Counted from the first letter of the stretch, positions 23,561 to 34,652 are shown. The stretch: DNA of 64,000 bases from Bretschneidera sinensis (GCA_023935145.1 CM043705.1:19968001-20032000); one strand, 5' to 3'. Numbers and translations are program-made. The notes: generated from the letters alone by a model not told the origin.

Positions 23561-23948
23561 ATAATCCCCAATTATCTTCTTATCCACTCCGTGATCCACT
23601 TGAGCTGAGACTGAATAACATTGGTGAGCTTTTGAAGTTCACTGCTAGTTTTTTTGATATACCTAATGACGTATCTCACTTTTTCTGGGTTCAATATATC
23701 ATTTTTCTTTTGTATTGTTTTACAGGGGCAACACCAAGTCTTCAGTTGAATATGTGGAACTTTGATGCTGAACCTGATGACTGTTTTCTCGGCTTGACAC
23801 TAGCAGTAAAGCTCGGGGTTCCAAACTTGGGTAAATATTTTTTTTTCTATGGTGTTTATAATTTAATGTAGTGGCATCGCATTTTCTCTTAGACATGGAT
23901 AACTGACAAAATAAAAATTAGGCATGGATAGTGATGAACCTGTAGCAG
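23561..23948 (+). pseudogene. three spliced exons of an unrecognised gene captured in the CACTA element
   Basis: Exons 23561-23623, 23726-23830 and 23922-23948 each have AG acceptors and GT donors and join in a single frame without stops. The joined product reads [20 protein letters not shown], then [19 protein letters not shown], then [20 protein letters not shown]. Phases match at both junctions (ATT-G/GG and TTG-G/GC). This is strong evidence for genuine exons. It does not resemble TNPA or TNPD as I know them, so a captured host gene fragment is the likely reading. I cannot name the family. An alternative is an unfamiliar CACTA accessory gene. Confidence 0.6.
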
Positions 23949-24756
23949 GTTTAAGTATTTTCTTTACTTCCAATCATCTCTCAATCTTTATTCACTGTGT
24001 AAATGTACCTATGTTGCATGGAGACTTCCTGAGTGCTCTTTGGGGGCTCATGCTATCCTCTTGCGCCTTCTCCAGTTGCTCAACTTGGTTTTTCAGGTGG
24101 AGAATTCCTCATTACTCATTCATATGGAAGTGGATGAATATAAAAACCATGTCTGCAGTAACCTAACTTGTTTATAGTGTTTCTTTTGAACAATTGAGTT
24201 TTTCCTTGTTTTTCTTATCTCTTAGGTTCCATAATATGAAGTCTTTATTCAAAACTTCATCTTTTTCTTTCTTCCTCCTTTTAACTACGAAATATTGGCT
24301 GTATCTAGAAGCAGAATTTGATTATTAAAAAAAAAGTTATTTTAATAGGTTATGAAGCATTTCCATGTAATTGTATTTGGATGTGTATTTATGTGATGCA
24401 CATGTGTGTCAAAGAGATTTGTAATGTTTTATTGTATTCTTTCGGGTTACTGTTGCTTTGTATCACGCAGTTCGAGAGTTCTTAACTTTTTTGCGTACAA
24501 TTTGTGGAATGTTACTTCAGAATTTTGTAAATTCCTGTTTTGGTTGTATGATTGATTATTTCTTGTTCTTTAAATCATATTTGAAGCACTTATTTGTTCA
24601 TTTATTCACAGGTTCTCAAAAGTTATTGATTGCTGCATTTGCTGCGAGCCCTTGACCATTCCTATCTTTTAGGTGTAGTTCTTCTAATTCTTGTTAACTC
24701 TTAATGCATTCTTGATAGTGTGAGATATAATCATTTTTATGCTTTTATATATACAG

Positions 24757-27700
24757 GTTGCAAGATGTATAGGTCAAAATTTATTCCTCCCTCAATCAGA
24801 GATAACATGTCAAACCAGGCTCCAACTGAGTCTTCACACCATCAAGAAGATATTGACCATGAGAATGAGTATCACTTTGATGATGATCATGACTCGCAAA
24901 ATGATTCTGAGACCGAGCCAATAAAAACGGAAAGTGAAAACAATGATAGTGAACAATACGAGATAATTGGTAATTTTTGTATTATAATACATTCTTTTTA
25001 TAACTAGTTTGATATCACATTATTATACTAATAATAAAATTTATGTTTTCAATGTATAGATTCTGAGGGGAGGGTGAGGAAGCAAACATGTGTCCTCAGA
25101 ACCTCACAAGTGTGGTCCCTTGAACGTTGGGAAAAAATTGTGGTCCACTTCAATGCACATAATCAACCTATTAAAAAAGGTGGCCAAATATTAAGTAGCT
25201 AGTTGGGCAAGGTTGAAAAGAGAGGGAATCTTTGTCCGCTTAATTACACGGATTGGAAGAAAGTCCTTTCTAACTACAAGAAGGACATTGTTTTATTGAT
25301 TCGGGTAAGTAACAACTTAATTTCGGGTTTTCCTCCAATTTTTTTTTGTTTTTTTGTGTGGTGTTGTACATACATAATCCCTAACACCAATAATGCTTAT
25401 TTGACATCAATTTCCTTTCTTTGTGGTAGAGGAAGTCCCATTACCCTATAATTGAGGCGATAGACAAAATTTTATTGAGGATGATAGGAAAAAAATTGAA
25501 GGACTACCAATATGTGCTTAAAAGGGACCACGTGAGGAACAAAACAAAACAACAAATTTTGAGCAATAATGTTCCTAAAGGAGTAGATCAAGACCAGTGG
25601 AAGCTACTGGTGAACTACTGGTTCTCTGAGCAGAGTGAGGTTGTTTTTTTTTATAATTATGTTCATTTGTATTCTCATTGTTTCTATTTTTCTAATAATG
25701 ACTTATTATTCAATTGGTTTATTATTGGTGTAGAATTATTCTACTATAGGGACAGCGGCACGTGAAAGACAAAAATGTCCTCACACGACCGGTTCAAAGA
25801 GTTTTGCTAGAAGATAGAATGAATATGTGAGTTCATTTGCTTCATTCATCAAATCTTTCATTGAGATGGAGTGTATTGAGTCACTATTTGAATCTTTTCA
25901 TAAATGGTGGGAGATGAAACATGGAAATGAGCCCGGGCGCTAGAGTATTTTGCTGAAACTCATAAACGCAAGGATGAGACTTTTATTGATGAAGCATCAC
26001 GACAATTTGTGGTAAGTTCACTTACGTATATGATGAAATGCTTGACTGCTATCTCATTTGTTGGTTGACCAAAGAAGAAAATGCATTTATTTGTCATGGT
26101 TGCTCTTGTAAAGCTGAAGTTATCTTTTACTGTAAATTTTGATTCTTTTAATTCATTTTTTGGGGTGTCGGTATTATTCATTACTCATTACTGCTCACAT
26201 AAGAATTTAATATATTCATGGTTGTGCAAGAGTTTTTATCTAGTAATATTTTTCAGAAGCTTTGAGTATTGTATCTAGTGATTGGTTTTCTCTGGTTGGA
26301 TGTGCGACTGTGCTGTTAGAATCAATAGCATGTCTATAGTCATCCTAGAATACTGTGGCCAGGCAAGTGAATTCACATATATGAGATTTTTAACTATGCG
26401 TAGGCTGCATATTGTGTCTGAAATTAGGTTTTTTAAGGCATCTGTTGAAGGAGCATGGGAGCAATTGGTCCTTAAGTTATGGCAGATGCAAGAGATCCCT
26501 GCTTGTGATAACTGAGGCTGAGGATCTCTCTCTTCCCCCAAGATCAATGTTGAGAAGCTTCAACGTTTTCACTTTTCTTGAATCTATTGATCTCTGAAAT
26601 CTAGTTCACCTAACAGCTATGCTATCATCAAGATTAATAGCAATGCATAAACTGAAAAACAACCTAAGTACTTGATCAATACTATGACACAGAAACCTAG
26701 AATTTCTTTTCTTCCAGATATTGTAGAGTTTGCATATGTTTTTAAAAGCTCACTGATGCCCAACTTGCATATTTTTACATTACTCTACCACTGTTTGTGA
26801 ATCTTGTGATTTTAAGGAATAACTTGAAAATAGTTATTGAGAATTTAATTCTACTGTTGGTAATAAAGATATAGAAATACAATAAAGTATTAATATACTA
26901 TGTTCTTGGCATGTTTTTTTTTTTCTTGGTAAATATTAATATTATTATCACTTTTGCTAATGTTTCTTTTTGTCTGTGTACTGATATGAGTAGAGACTGC
27001 CTAGTATTTCCAACTTTTTTTTTGCTTAGTGATGACTGCTTTTTAATAATGGTCTCCTCATGTATTATTATATCCCCAAGTGTTAGAAATTGATCAAGTC
27101 ATTACTTTAAATGACTTAGATGATCATGTCCAATTGCAGAAACCCAATGGCAATGTGCTGATTAATTGATCGTATTGGTTACGTTTGAGGCTTTGGGGAT
27201 ACGCTTCTGCTATATTTTCTAAATTTGCAGATTAACTAAGCTAAGCTGAGATTTGAGGTTCTAAAATGCATGATTATTTATTCGTTTTATAAATGTTTTG
27301 TCATTTGCTAACTTGTATAGAACCAAGAGGATTGTGAAATTAAATTATTTTGAGAAATATTTGTAGAGAAGCTTGGACATCCATACTTAAAGATGCTTGA
27401 AATTAACTATTATGCTTCGAAAATGGTATGTCTTGTTAAGCTTTCTCATCTCTCTAGACTTATAGGTGTTATAGCTTATGCAAGTTTGTATCTCAATTTG
27501 CGGCAGAATGGGGGATAATAAAATTGCAGTCTTGGGGGTGGAGGGTGAGTTGAAGGGAGGAGTGTTTGTGTGGGCAGCTTAGCACTTGCATTATTATTAC
27601 TTTGTCGGCTTAGATTTTTGCTTCAAATTTCATTTTAGGCATAGAAAGATACGAAAAATGCTATATTGTCCTTTGCTTTAAAGTCAATGGATATTTTTGA

Positions 27701-28894
27701 TGTTGGATATAGCATGTTCATTTCCATACATATTGAAACTAAAAGCAAATTTCTATACTTGGTTTGACTTCATGGTTGTGATTGTTAAATGTGACTGAGG
27801 TTGTATATTGATCCTCTCTTACTCTCATCTCCTCGTCCTCTTTTTGCCTATTTTTTTCTTTACTTCCTTGAGTGCTGCATCTGCAAGCATGTTAAGCGTA
27901 AGTTAAGCATCACCTCTTACATGAAAATATTTACTGACTTAATTCATTAACTTAATGATTTTATATATTCATTCCGAGTAGTAGTTGCATAGATTCGATG
28001 GGGGATGCAAGTTCATTACTTTGGTTCATTGGTCCATGAGTAAGGCTAGCCATTATTGCTCTGCTTTGATGTTTTATAAAGGTTGGATCTATTGGCTGCT
28101 TCTTGTTATTGACTTGTTGTTTTAGGAATGATAAAATTCGTAGGATGCTTTCTCCTTGCTAGATTATAGGATCTGGTGATTGCCCGAGTTATTTTTCTGG
28201 GAAACACTATTGTGAAAGTTAGAGATAGTCTTTTCTCTTAAATGAATTTGTTTTATCCTCTGTTTCTTTTTTGTTTTTTTCCTTGTTAAGTTGTGAATTG
28301 GCTACTTTTTTTGGATTTTATATTTGTTTTTCTTTTGCAAGAGGTTTTATGGAAAAATAGGGGAAATTTTGCCCCTTTTTCTATAAAATATGATAAGCAA
28401 CTTTTGTTTTATGTAAATTTTGCTGTAATTAGCTACTCAATATTCGGAGGAGTTTAATCTTAATTGTTTCGTAATTGTAGGTGACAGCTGAAGCTTATGT
28501 TGCTGAACTTGTTGCGGCTTCAGGATCCTCTGATGCTAGAAATAATTTAGCAATACAAAACGAAGTCTTCACCGAGTTTATGGGTGAAGAGAGTTCTGGT
28601 CGTGTTCGAGGTCAAGAGTTTGGAGTTACACCCTTTGCCGTGTATAGAATTTCAGCTCAAATGAGGAATGATATGGGATACCATGGGGCTTATGCTGAAG
28701 AGATAAATAGTCTGAGAGCACAAATGAAAGAAAACAATCTACAGCATGCGCATCAGATTGAACAGAATGCTCATCAAATTGAACAGCAGACGCATCAGAT
28801 TCAAGAAATAACAACTAAGCATGATGATCAAATGAACAATATGCAATCCCAAGTTGATGAGTTGAAGTCTTTACTACAACAGTTAGTTAATTGA
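24757..28894 (+). pseudogene. TNPA-like transposon gene (plant transposase Ptta/En/Spm, Transposase_24 type)
   Basis: Five exons with canonical borders: 24757-24969 (ATG at 24765), 25060-25304, 25430-25639, 25734-26011, 28481-28894. Exon 1 encodes an acidic N-terminus with a Ser/His/Asp-rich run. Exons 2-4 carry the domain signature: VWSLERWEKIVVHFNAHNQP, YTDWKKVLSNYKKDIV, QDQWKLLVNYW and KCPHTTGSKSFARR. Exon 5 ends in a coiled coil of HQIEQ heptads. TNPA proteins bind subterminal repeats and help transposition; they are not the catalytic subunit. Breaks: TAG at 25200-25202, TAG at 25815-25817, and a frameshift at about 25935 before ALEYFAETHKRKDETF. Only the acceptor of exon 5 lies far away, after a 2.5-kb intron. 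Confidence 0.85.
26012..28480 (+). other. large fourth intron of the TNPA-like gene
   Basis: 2.47 kb without transposon coding motifs. The 26282-26600 part is less AT-rich and holds overlapping short open frames on both strands, possibly further captured sequence, but without recognisable family or clean splice sites. Confidence 0.4.
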
Positions 28895-29169
28895 GGACCT
28901 CATAATTGATGTCGTGTGATGGTAAAATAATTTTCCAGACTATATTCCATTATTTTGTTTTGTGTGAATTTTATATGTTAATTATGATTGTTTTTTTTAG
29001 TACATGAGATGACTTTTGTATTGAGTAAAGGAATTTTTATGGATATTTGATGGTACATTTTATATATTGAAGAACATTTGAAATTTTATGGATTTAATGG
29101 TACATTTTATTTATTAAAGGGTATTAGTGTTGATATTTAAACCAAAATAATGTAAAAAAAACACAATTA

Positions 29170-29612
29170 CAACACTTTTAGCGGGGCTTAAAAGTGCCGC
29201 AATATGCATAAAATGTCACTTATATAACGGTGCTTCTAAGTACCGGTATATTTCGACCCTTTTAAACACCGAAATATACCGGCGCTTAGAAGCGCCGCTA
29301 TATAAGTGCTGGTATATTTTGACGCTTAAAAGGGCCGAAATATACCAGCACTTCGAAGCGCCGCTATATAAGTGCCGGTATATTTCGGTGCTTAAAAGGG
29401 CCGGTATATTGCGGCGCTTAGAAGCACCGAAATATACCAGCGCTTAGAAGCGCCGAAAAAATATGCATATTGCGACGCTTTCTTTAAAGTGCTGGTATTT
29501 GTGCTTCAACACCCCATATACCGACACTTTATCCAGCGCTTGCAATAAGCGCCGGTAATGCATATTCCGACACTTTAAAGCGCCGAAATATGCAAAAAAA
29601 AAGCGTCAGCGA
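29170..29612. repeat. right subterminal repeat array
   Basis: A dense series of CGGCGCTTAGAAGCGCCG palindromes and variants (for example around 29280, 29405, 29440), alternating with AATATAC spacers. About twice as long as the left array. Confidence 0.9.
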
Positions 29613-29632
29613 TGACCTTTTATCTTGTAGTG
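29600..29632 (-). repeat. right terminal inverted repeat of the CACTA element
   Basis: Minus strand begins CACTACAAGATAAAAGGTCA and reaches GACGCTTT, pairing with the left end. Confidence 0.92.
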
Positions 29633-29635
29633 TTC

Positions 29636-30660
29636 CTAATACAATATTTACAAAAGAATATATGCTTGGGAGCCCAAAAGAACTAAGATACAAAGTAGTA
29701 AAGTTGTTACAAGAATACAAAGAAAGAGATTAAGAGAATAACTAAACAACAACAACATGGGTGGATCCACGAATCTTGATCAATGGTACGAAATTATTAA
29801 AAAAATTATTTATAATTTGAAAAAAAAAAGGATACTTTCACAAAATATAAAGTATTTTGTTTTTTTAATATCATTAATTTGAATATTCCATATAGAAAAA
29901 AATTAGATACAATATCAACATAATCATAATAAAAAAAATCATATTTTTTATAAATTCAATAGCCATGGTTCTTAAAGAACGCAAACCCCAAATAAAACAA
30001 AGTTCATAGCAAAAGGGAGCTAGATAGAAAGAGAAAGGAAAAGAGGAAAAGAGAAAAACTTCATTGTAATTTATTTGTGATTGGTCTTAGAACTTGAGAA
30101 ACAATAAAATTTATATATATATATATATTTTTTTTTATCATTTTTTAATTTTTAAAAAAATTATATTTATCTTTTAAAATTTAAGATTTATTGTGGAAGT
30201 CTTGGAAATTAGAAACTTTTTATTTTTTTAGACTAGTTGTGGGGACATATTGAAATTGTCAGTGGAAGCAACTCATTAGTATAATTAAAAAAATCTTAAA
30301 GGGTTTTGGGATTTGAGTAAGAGAAGGTGCTCCCACTTGACCTCATATAGATTCTTTCATGTTAAACAACAAAGCTATAACAACAAACTTGCACCATAGT
30401 CCAATAGGAACACTTGAAAAGTTATATGTTCTCCTATATTAGGTTAGAGAACTATACACCGATTTTTCAACAACAAGTTTTATAAACTTCACCTTACGAA
30501 TCACATATACTTCACTATGCAAGCCTCACCTGTTCGCCACCCAAATCACATTGTTCGCTCCATATGAGTCCCTCGAGCTCCTAACCCTTATTGTTCGACT
30601 ATACCACTGCGAGTATCCCGAAGTCAACCACATCATCTTTCATGCCCAAGCAATCTATCA
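29636..30660. other. AT-rich sequence, no gene seen
   Basis: No coding signature. The right end (about 30330-30660) may be non-coding internal sequence of the LTR element whose primer site lies at 30662. Confidence 0.35.
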
Positions 30661-30661
30661 T

Positions 30662-30672
30662 CTCTGATACCA
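30662..30672 (-). promoter_or_regulatory. tRNA-iMet-type primer binding site
   Basis: Minus strand TGGTATCAGAG, 2 bp from the LTR edge at 30675. Confidence 0.6.
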
Positions 30673-30674
30673 TT

Positions 30675-30892
30675 TGTTAGGCATCATGACTTAAGTTTGA
30701 GAGAAACTTGGCCTTGAAGAGTCCACCAAGTAAAGGTCCAATATATGATGATGGAGAGACCATAAAAACCTAAAAGCTTAAGCCAACGAGTTCTGATTTA
30801 ACCACTATATATATGTCCTTCACTAATCCAATTTCTTTTTCATGTTGGATTGGTCTTCCACATCTTCTCACTCACAAGTGAAATATCCAACA
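30675..30892 (-). repeat. short LTR (218 bp), partner not found
   Basis: TG...CA ends with inverted TGTT/AACA tips, a primer site directly to its left and a TATA run (TATATATA, about 30806-30813) inside. The small size is in the range of TRIM elements or small copia LTRs. No second copy was seen to the left. Confidence 0.5.
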
Positions 30893-30897
30893 ATGTT

Positions 30898-31181
30898 TGT
30901 TGGGAAAAACAAGCTCATGCGAAAGCAACTAGATACCAATATTTAAATAAAAAACACACATGAATTTAACGAAAAAGAAAATAAAAAAAGATGAAACGAA
31001 ACAAATGAATACACAAGATTTAAGTAATTCAACACATCATGCCTACGTCTATGGAGAGAATAAACTCATTCTTTATTATGAGATAAATACAAAAAAATAA
31101 CAATTGAGCTTTTATCCCCTCTCAACCCAAAGAACACTCTCTCACCCATGTGTCTTGTGTTTTTATCCTTATATTCCCAAT

Positions 31182-31228
<47 letters not shown>

Positions 31229-31394
31229 GTCACTCAAAACTTGTTACTCAAGATACTTGGTTTTCAAGTCAAAAGTTTTGCCATCTAAGTATCTTGCCAA
31301 CCAAGATACTTGGTCCCCATGTGCTTTCCACTTAAATCTCTTTCTCACCAAGTTTCTAGAGTCCCGTATCAAGAATATGAGTAAAATCCCAATA
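30898..31394. repeat. left LTR of the small LTR element
   Basis: Starts TGTTGGGA and ends TCCCAATA, with a long (AC)n at 31184-31222. Confidence 0.65.
31184..31222. repeat. (AC)n microsatellite in left LTR
   Basis: About 19 AC units, at the position occupied by (GT)n in the other LTR. Confidence 0.95.
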
Positions 31395-31923
31395 ATTCTC
31401 TACCTTAGCGAATATTCTTGACACCTTGAAGATTAGTTGTACATCCACTTGCTTGCCAATGCCGCAAATAAAAATTTAAGAACCATTTGCCTTCAACCCT
31501 ACCAGATACACATAACCTAAATCAGTAAACGGTCCTGACTCCACTTGATTCAAAAAATACAACTAATGCACACGTGTAGTTGCCTTGAGTCAACTTTACG
31601 AGTTAACTCTAGAGAGAGACCTCGATCTGTCATCTCCCTCATCAGGAATTACCCCTCACAATCATCTGAACACTAAGAATAATTATTTTCTATCTATGAC
31701 TAACAGTGAAATAGACTAGCTGTGGGTACCCATTATCCTGTGCACTATATTCTCAATCACCTATCGATGTCACTGTTTTAAGAACATGACGATACAACCT
31801 ATGACACTTTTCTCCATTCATCGAGACCTTGTAGCTACATGTGATTTTCATGACTCACGAAAAGAGTGAAACTTTCTTTTCCATTGAATTGTTCAGTAGG
31901 TGAATTGCAGTTTGATACTAGTT

Positions 31924-32384
31924 TGTTGGGAAAAACGAACTCACGTGGAAACAACTAAATACCAAGATTTAATTAAACAACGCAAACACGAATTTAACGA
32001 AGAAGAAAATAAACAAAAATGAAACGAAACAAGTAAACACAATGGATTTACATTGTTCGACACAATCCTGCCTACATCCATAGAGAGAATAAACTTGTTC
32101 TTTACTATAAGAGAAATACAAGAAAATAACAATTGATATCCTCAAAACTCAATCTCAAGAACCCTTGTACACCATCTCTCATCCCAAAGAATACTCTCTC
32201 ACCATTGTGTCTTGTGTTTTTTACCCTCATATTCCCAACGTGTGTGTGTGTGTGTGTGTGTATAGAGTCACCAAAAACTTGTTCTTCAAGATATTTGGTC
32301 TCCAAGTCTAAAGTCTTCAATCCATGTATCTTGCCCATCAAGATACTTGATCTCCAAGTTAAGAATGTAAGCGAAATCCCAACC
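31924..32384. repeat. right LTR of the small LTR element
   Basis: Starts TGTTGGGAAAAACGAAC and ends AAATCCCAACC. Collinear with the left LTR, with many substitutions and indels. Confidence 0.65.
32240..32261. repeat. (GT)n microsatellite in right LTR
   Basis: About ten GT units between TTCCCAAC and ATAGAGTCACC. Confidence 0.95.
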
Positions 32385-34230
32385 CATTTAACTTCTAACC
32401 TTTCCAATAAACTTTTGTATGATGGTTGGGTACAAGATAATTGGTAGCCAAATTTGTCTTGCCCATGAGAAAATTCTTTGTTTTAACCATTTTACTCTAT
32501 TTATCATGAATTCATGATTAATAAACAAAAATCCAAGTTCAATCTCATATCATATCACAAATGCCATGGTTTAAAAACATTTATGATCATAAATGTGAGA
32601 TTTGCTTAGTGATTATTAGTGTTTTCAGAGGCAAAAGCGTTAGACGAAGCGTTAGGGCGTAAGCCTTTTAAATACGTTGGGGCATTTTAAAATTTTAATA
32701 AAGTAGTAATAATTAATTAATTAGAATAATAAAAAATAAAAATAATTTAAATTTAAATTAATTATTTTTTATCAAAATTTAATACTTTATTAGCTCTCTA
32801 CAGCGTGATAATTATAATTTTATAAATATTAACATATAAATTATATGGAGTATAACTTATATTTTTATATTGTTGTAACTTGTAAGTGATTAATTAAATA
32901 GTTTGTAATTATTACTAAATTAGATAACATGTAATATATATTTATAAAGTGTAATGATATCATAACAAGAATACTAGTTTAGTGGTTAAGATCTATGATT
33001 TTTAGATCATGAGTTTGAACTTTTAATTTGTATTTTTTTCTTCTAAATTTTTCTTTAAAAAACCTTTACAGTTTGGTCGACCTCACCCCGAGGCGTACCC
33101 CACCATCACTTTTAAATACATTGGTGAATATAACTTTTTTCTTGAGAGAGTACCGCTTTTATTTCAGTGTGGATGATTATTTTTTTTAATAAAAAATGTT
33201 TATGGTTTCATCACTGTAAGAATTGTTTGGTTTGGTTCAAGGATTAAACGAGGAACATGAATAAATTAATTTCAAATGAATAACTAATTTCATGTTTAGT
33301 TTGAGAAGTTCACAGTTTATCTGATAATAAAATGGGACAAAACTAATTCTAATAAAAAAAACTTCATATTTTACAATTTTTGAGCTGGGACAGAGATAGT
33401 TGGATTAATTTTTTTTTCTCACACCCATTTTACACGATTTCTTTCTCTTCTTCGTCTCTTTCTAGCCCGTTATCTTTTTTTTTTCTCCTTTTCTCTTCTT
33501 TCATCCCTTTTTTCTTCTCTATCCCTTTTCTCTTTCTCCTTCCCCTTTTTCGTCTGGACAAATCTGATTCGTGTCTCTTGGCTCTTCTTCGTTGCGGTAT
33601 AATCTTATCTCACAATTTCGTCAACCAAACGGAATTTGAAAATTTATTGAACATAAGATTAAAAATAAAAAAGATAAATTAATCATTTTTGAAACATAAA
33701 AAAACATTAAAATATAAAACAAACTGTAAAAATGTCCAACAATAATAAATAAAAAATTATTGAAATCTACTTAAAACATTATTCATTTAATATGTTGTTT
33801 TAAAATGACTTAAAAACCAACTTAAAGCATCGCCAAAGTAATTATAAACAAGTTTAAGTTTAGAATACCAAACCAATAATTTGAATCTAAGATCTCATTT
33901 AAAGGGAAATGTGAAATTATCTGCTAGTTATGTAGTGACCACAAAACAGCTCCAATTAGAGCTTAAGAGGTTAAAATGTTTAGTTCATAAACAAGGAATA
34001 TATATCAAGATCAGATATAACCCCCTTCCTGTGCTAAGAAAAAAACAACTAGTATTTTTATATATATATTTTTTCCACAAGAGATTAATACGATGGTTGA
34101 AAATAACATAAATCAATTATTTAAGTATCGATCAAATCCAAACATCTCCCAAGGCAAATTTGGGAATGGGCATAAACCAATGATTTAAACACCGATTTAT
34201 ACTCCCAAACATCCCCTAATATAATATTGG
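32385..34230. other. intergenic sequence with element debris
   Basis: No host gene. 32630-32700 and 33075-33125 hold GCG-rich words (GCGTTAGGGCGTAAGCC, CCCCGAGGCGTACCCC) that may be ends of one decayed element. 33406-33560 is a pyrimidine-rich (CTT/TCC) tract, whose long open frame is a composition artefact. Confidence 0.4.
32970..33060 (+). mobile_element. possible tRNA-derived SINE head
   Basis: TAGTTTAGTGG (32975-32985) fits the Pol III A box and GTTTGAACT (33013-33021) a weakened B box, followed by a T-rich tail. Spacing is compatible with a tRNA-related head. No target duplication was identified. Confidence 0.35.
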
Positions 34231-34578
34231 TTAAACAATATTCCCTTTGGACACAGGATCCGAGTTAAGATCCAAAAACGAGTCGTCCTCCGCACAATCC
34301 TGATCCTCTCTCCTTCCTCCATCTTCGACGTCGTTATTACCTTCCTTAAAATCTTCCAATTCAAAACACGGCATCCATCTCTTGCCATCCAGCTTACGTC
34401 CCTCGCCGTTACCCTTCTCGAAATACTTGACCGCCACGTGTATTCTCCTCAGAATCGCGAAGAACTCCTCTACCTCATCCTCCGTCACCGTCTTCTCGCC
34501 GTTATCTCCTTCCATTCCTTTCGCCCTCTTTCCGTTCATTTCGCCGTCATCTCCCCGTTTCCTCTTCTCCGCGTCCAT
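34231..34578 (-). CDS. NIMIN: NIMIN-like protein (NPR1/NIM1-interacting)
   Basis: A complete single-exon frame of 115 residues. Known role of the family: small nuclear proteins that bind NPR1, the salicylic-acid receptor and coactivator, and tune expression of PR genes via TGA factors. Seen: basic nuclear-signal-like KRKR (5-8) and GKRAK (16-20), the NPR1-binding-type core VEEFFAILRRI (36-46), the conserved WMPCFELEDF block (68-77), and an EAR-like FLDLN (101-105). Single exon and small size fit the family (about 100-140 residues). The start at 34578 is the first ATG, about 70 nt after a TATA box. Codon use is GC-richer than the surrounding DNA. The C-terminus after the EAR-like motif is longer than usual. 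It appears intact. Confidence 0.8.
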   Translation of the reverse strand: MDAEKRKRGDDGEMNGKRAKGMEGDNGEKTVTEDEVEEFFAILRRIHVAVKYFEKGNGEGRKLDGKRWMPCFELEDFKEGNNDVEDGGRREDQDCAEDDSFLDLNSDPVSKGNIV

Positions 34579-34646
34579 TCCTCTCAGTTGCCGGAGCTGA
34601 CCAAATAATTCGCCGTCGTGTAATTAACGATTACTCACGCTCTCGA

Positions 34647-34652
34647 TATATA
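34647..34652 (-). promoter_or_regulatory. TATA box of the NIMIN-like gene
   Basis: TATATA on the minus strand, 69 bp upstream of the ATG, so transcription would start around 34615-34620. Confidence 0.55.

Larger units (their letters stand above)
21664..29632 (+). mobile_element. En/Spm (CACTA) DNA transposon, about 8.0 kb
   Basis: Terminal inverted repeats begin CACTACAAGATAAA at 21664 and, on the minus strand, at 29632. The two ends stay alignable for about 33 bp. Flanking 3-bp sites are TTT and TTC, a target duplication with one mismatch. Subterminal regions carry arrays of GCGCCG-type repeats at both ends, the hallmark of CACTA elements. Inside are a TNPA-like gene on the plus strand and spliced exons of an unrecognised gene. 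No TNPD (TNP2/DDE transposase) was recognised, so the element is probably non-autonomous even before its stops. Confidence 0.92.
30898..32384. mobile_element. small non-coding LTR retrotransposon (TRIM/LARD-like)
   Basis: Two direct repeats, 30898-31394 and 31924-32384, share start TGTTGGGAAAAAC and collinear blocks to the end (AATCCCAA). The tips TGTTGGGA/TCCCAACA are inverted, as in LTRs. The 529-bp interior has no coding capacity. Left of the right LTR, GTTTGATACTAG is a degenerate tRNA-iMet primer site in minus orientation. No clear TSD (ATGTT left, CATTT right). Confidence 0.65.

Noticed and set aside
31150..31335. His/Thr repeat peptide
   Set aside because: Translation of the (AC)n microsatellite in the LTR.
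32133..32447. Overlapping open frames on both strands in the small LTR element
   Set aside because: Both cover an LTR and its microsatellite; the matching left LTR is not open in the same frames.
33380..33682. 100-codon plus-strand frame rich in Phe/Ser/Leu
   Set aside because: It is a translation of a pyrimidine-rich tract. No domain, and the composition explains it.
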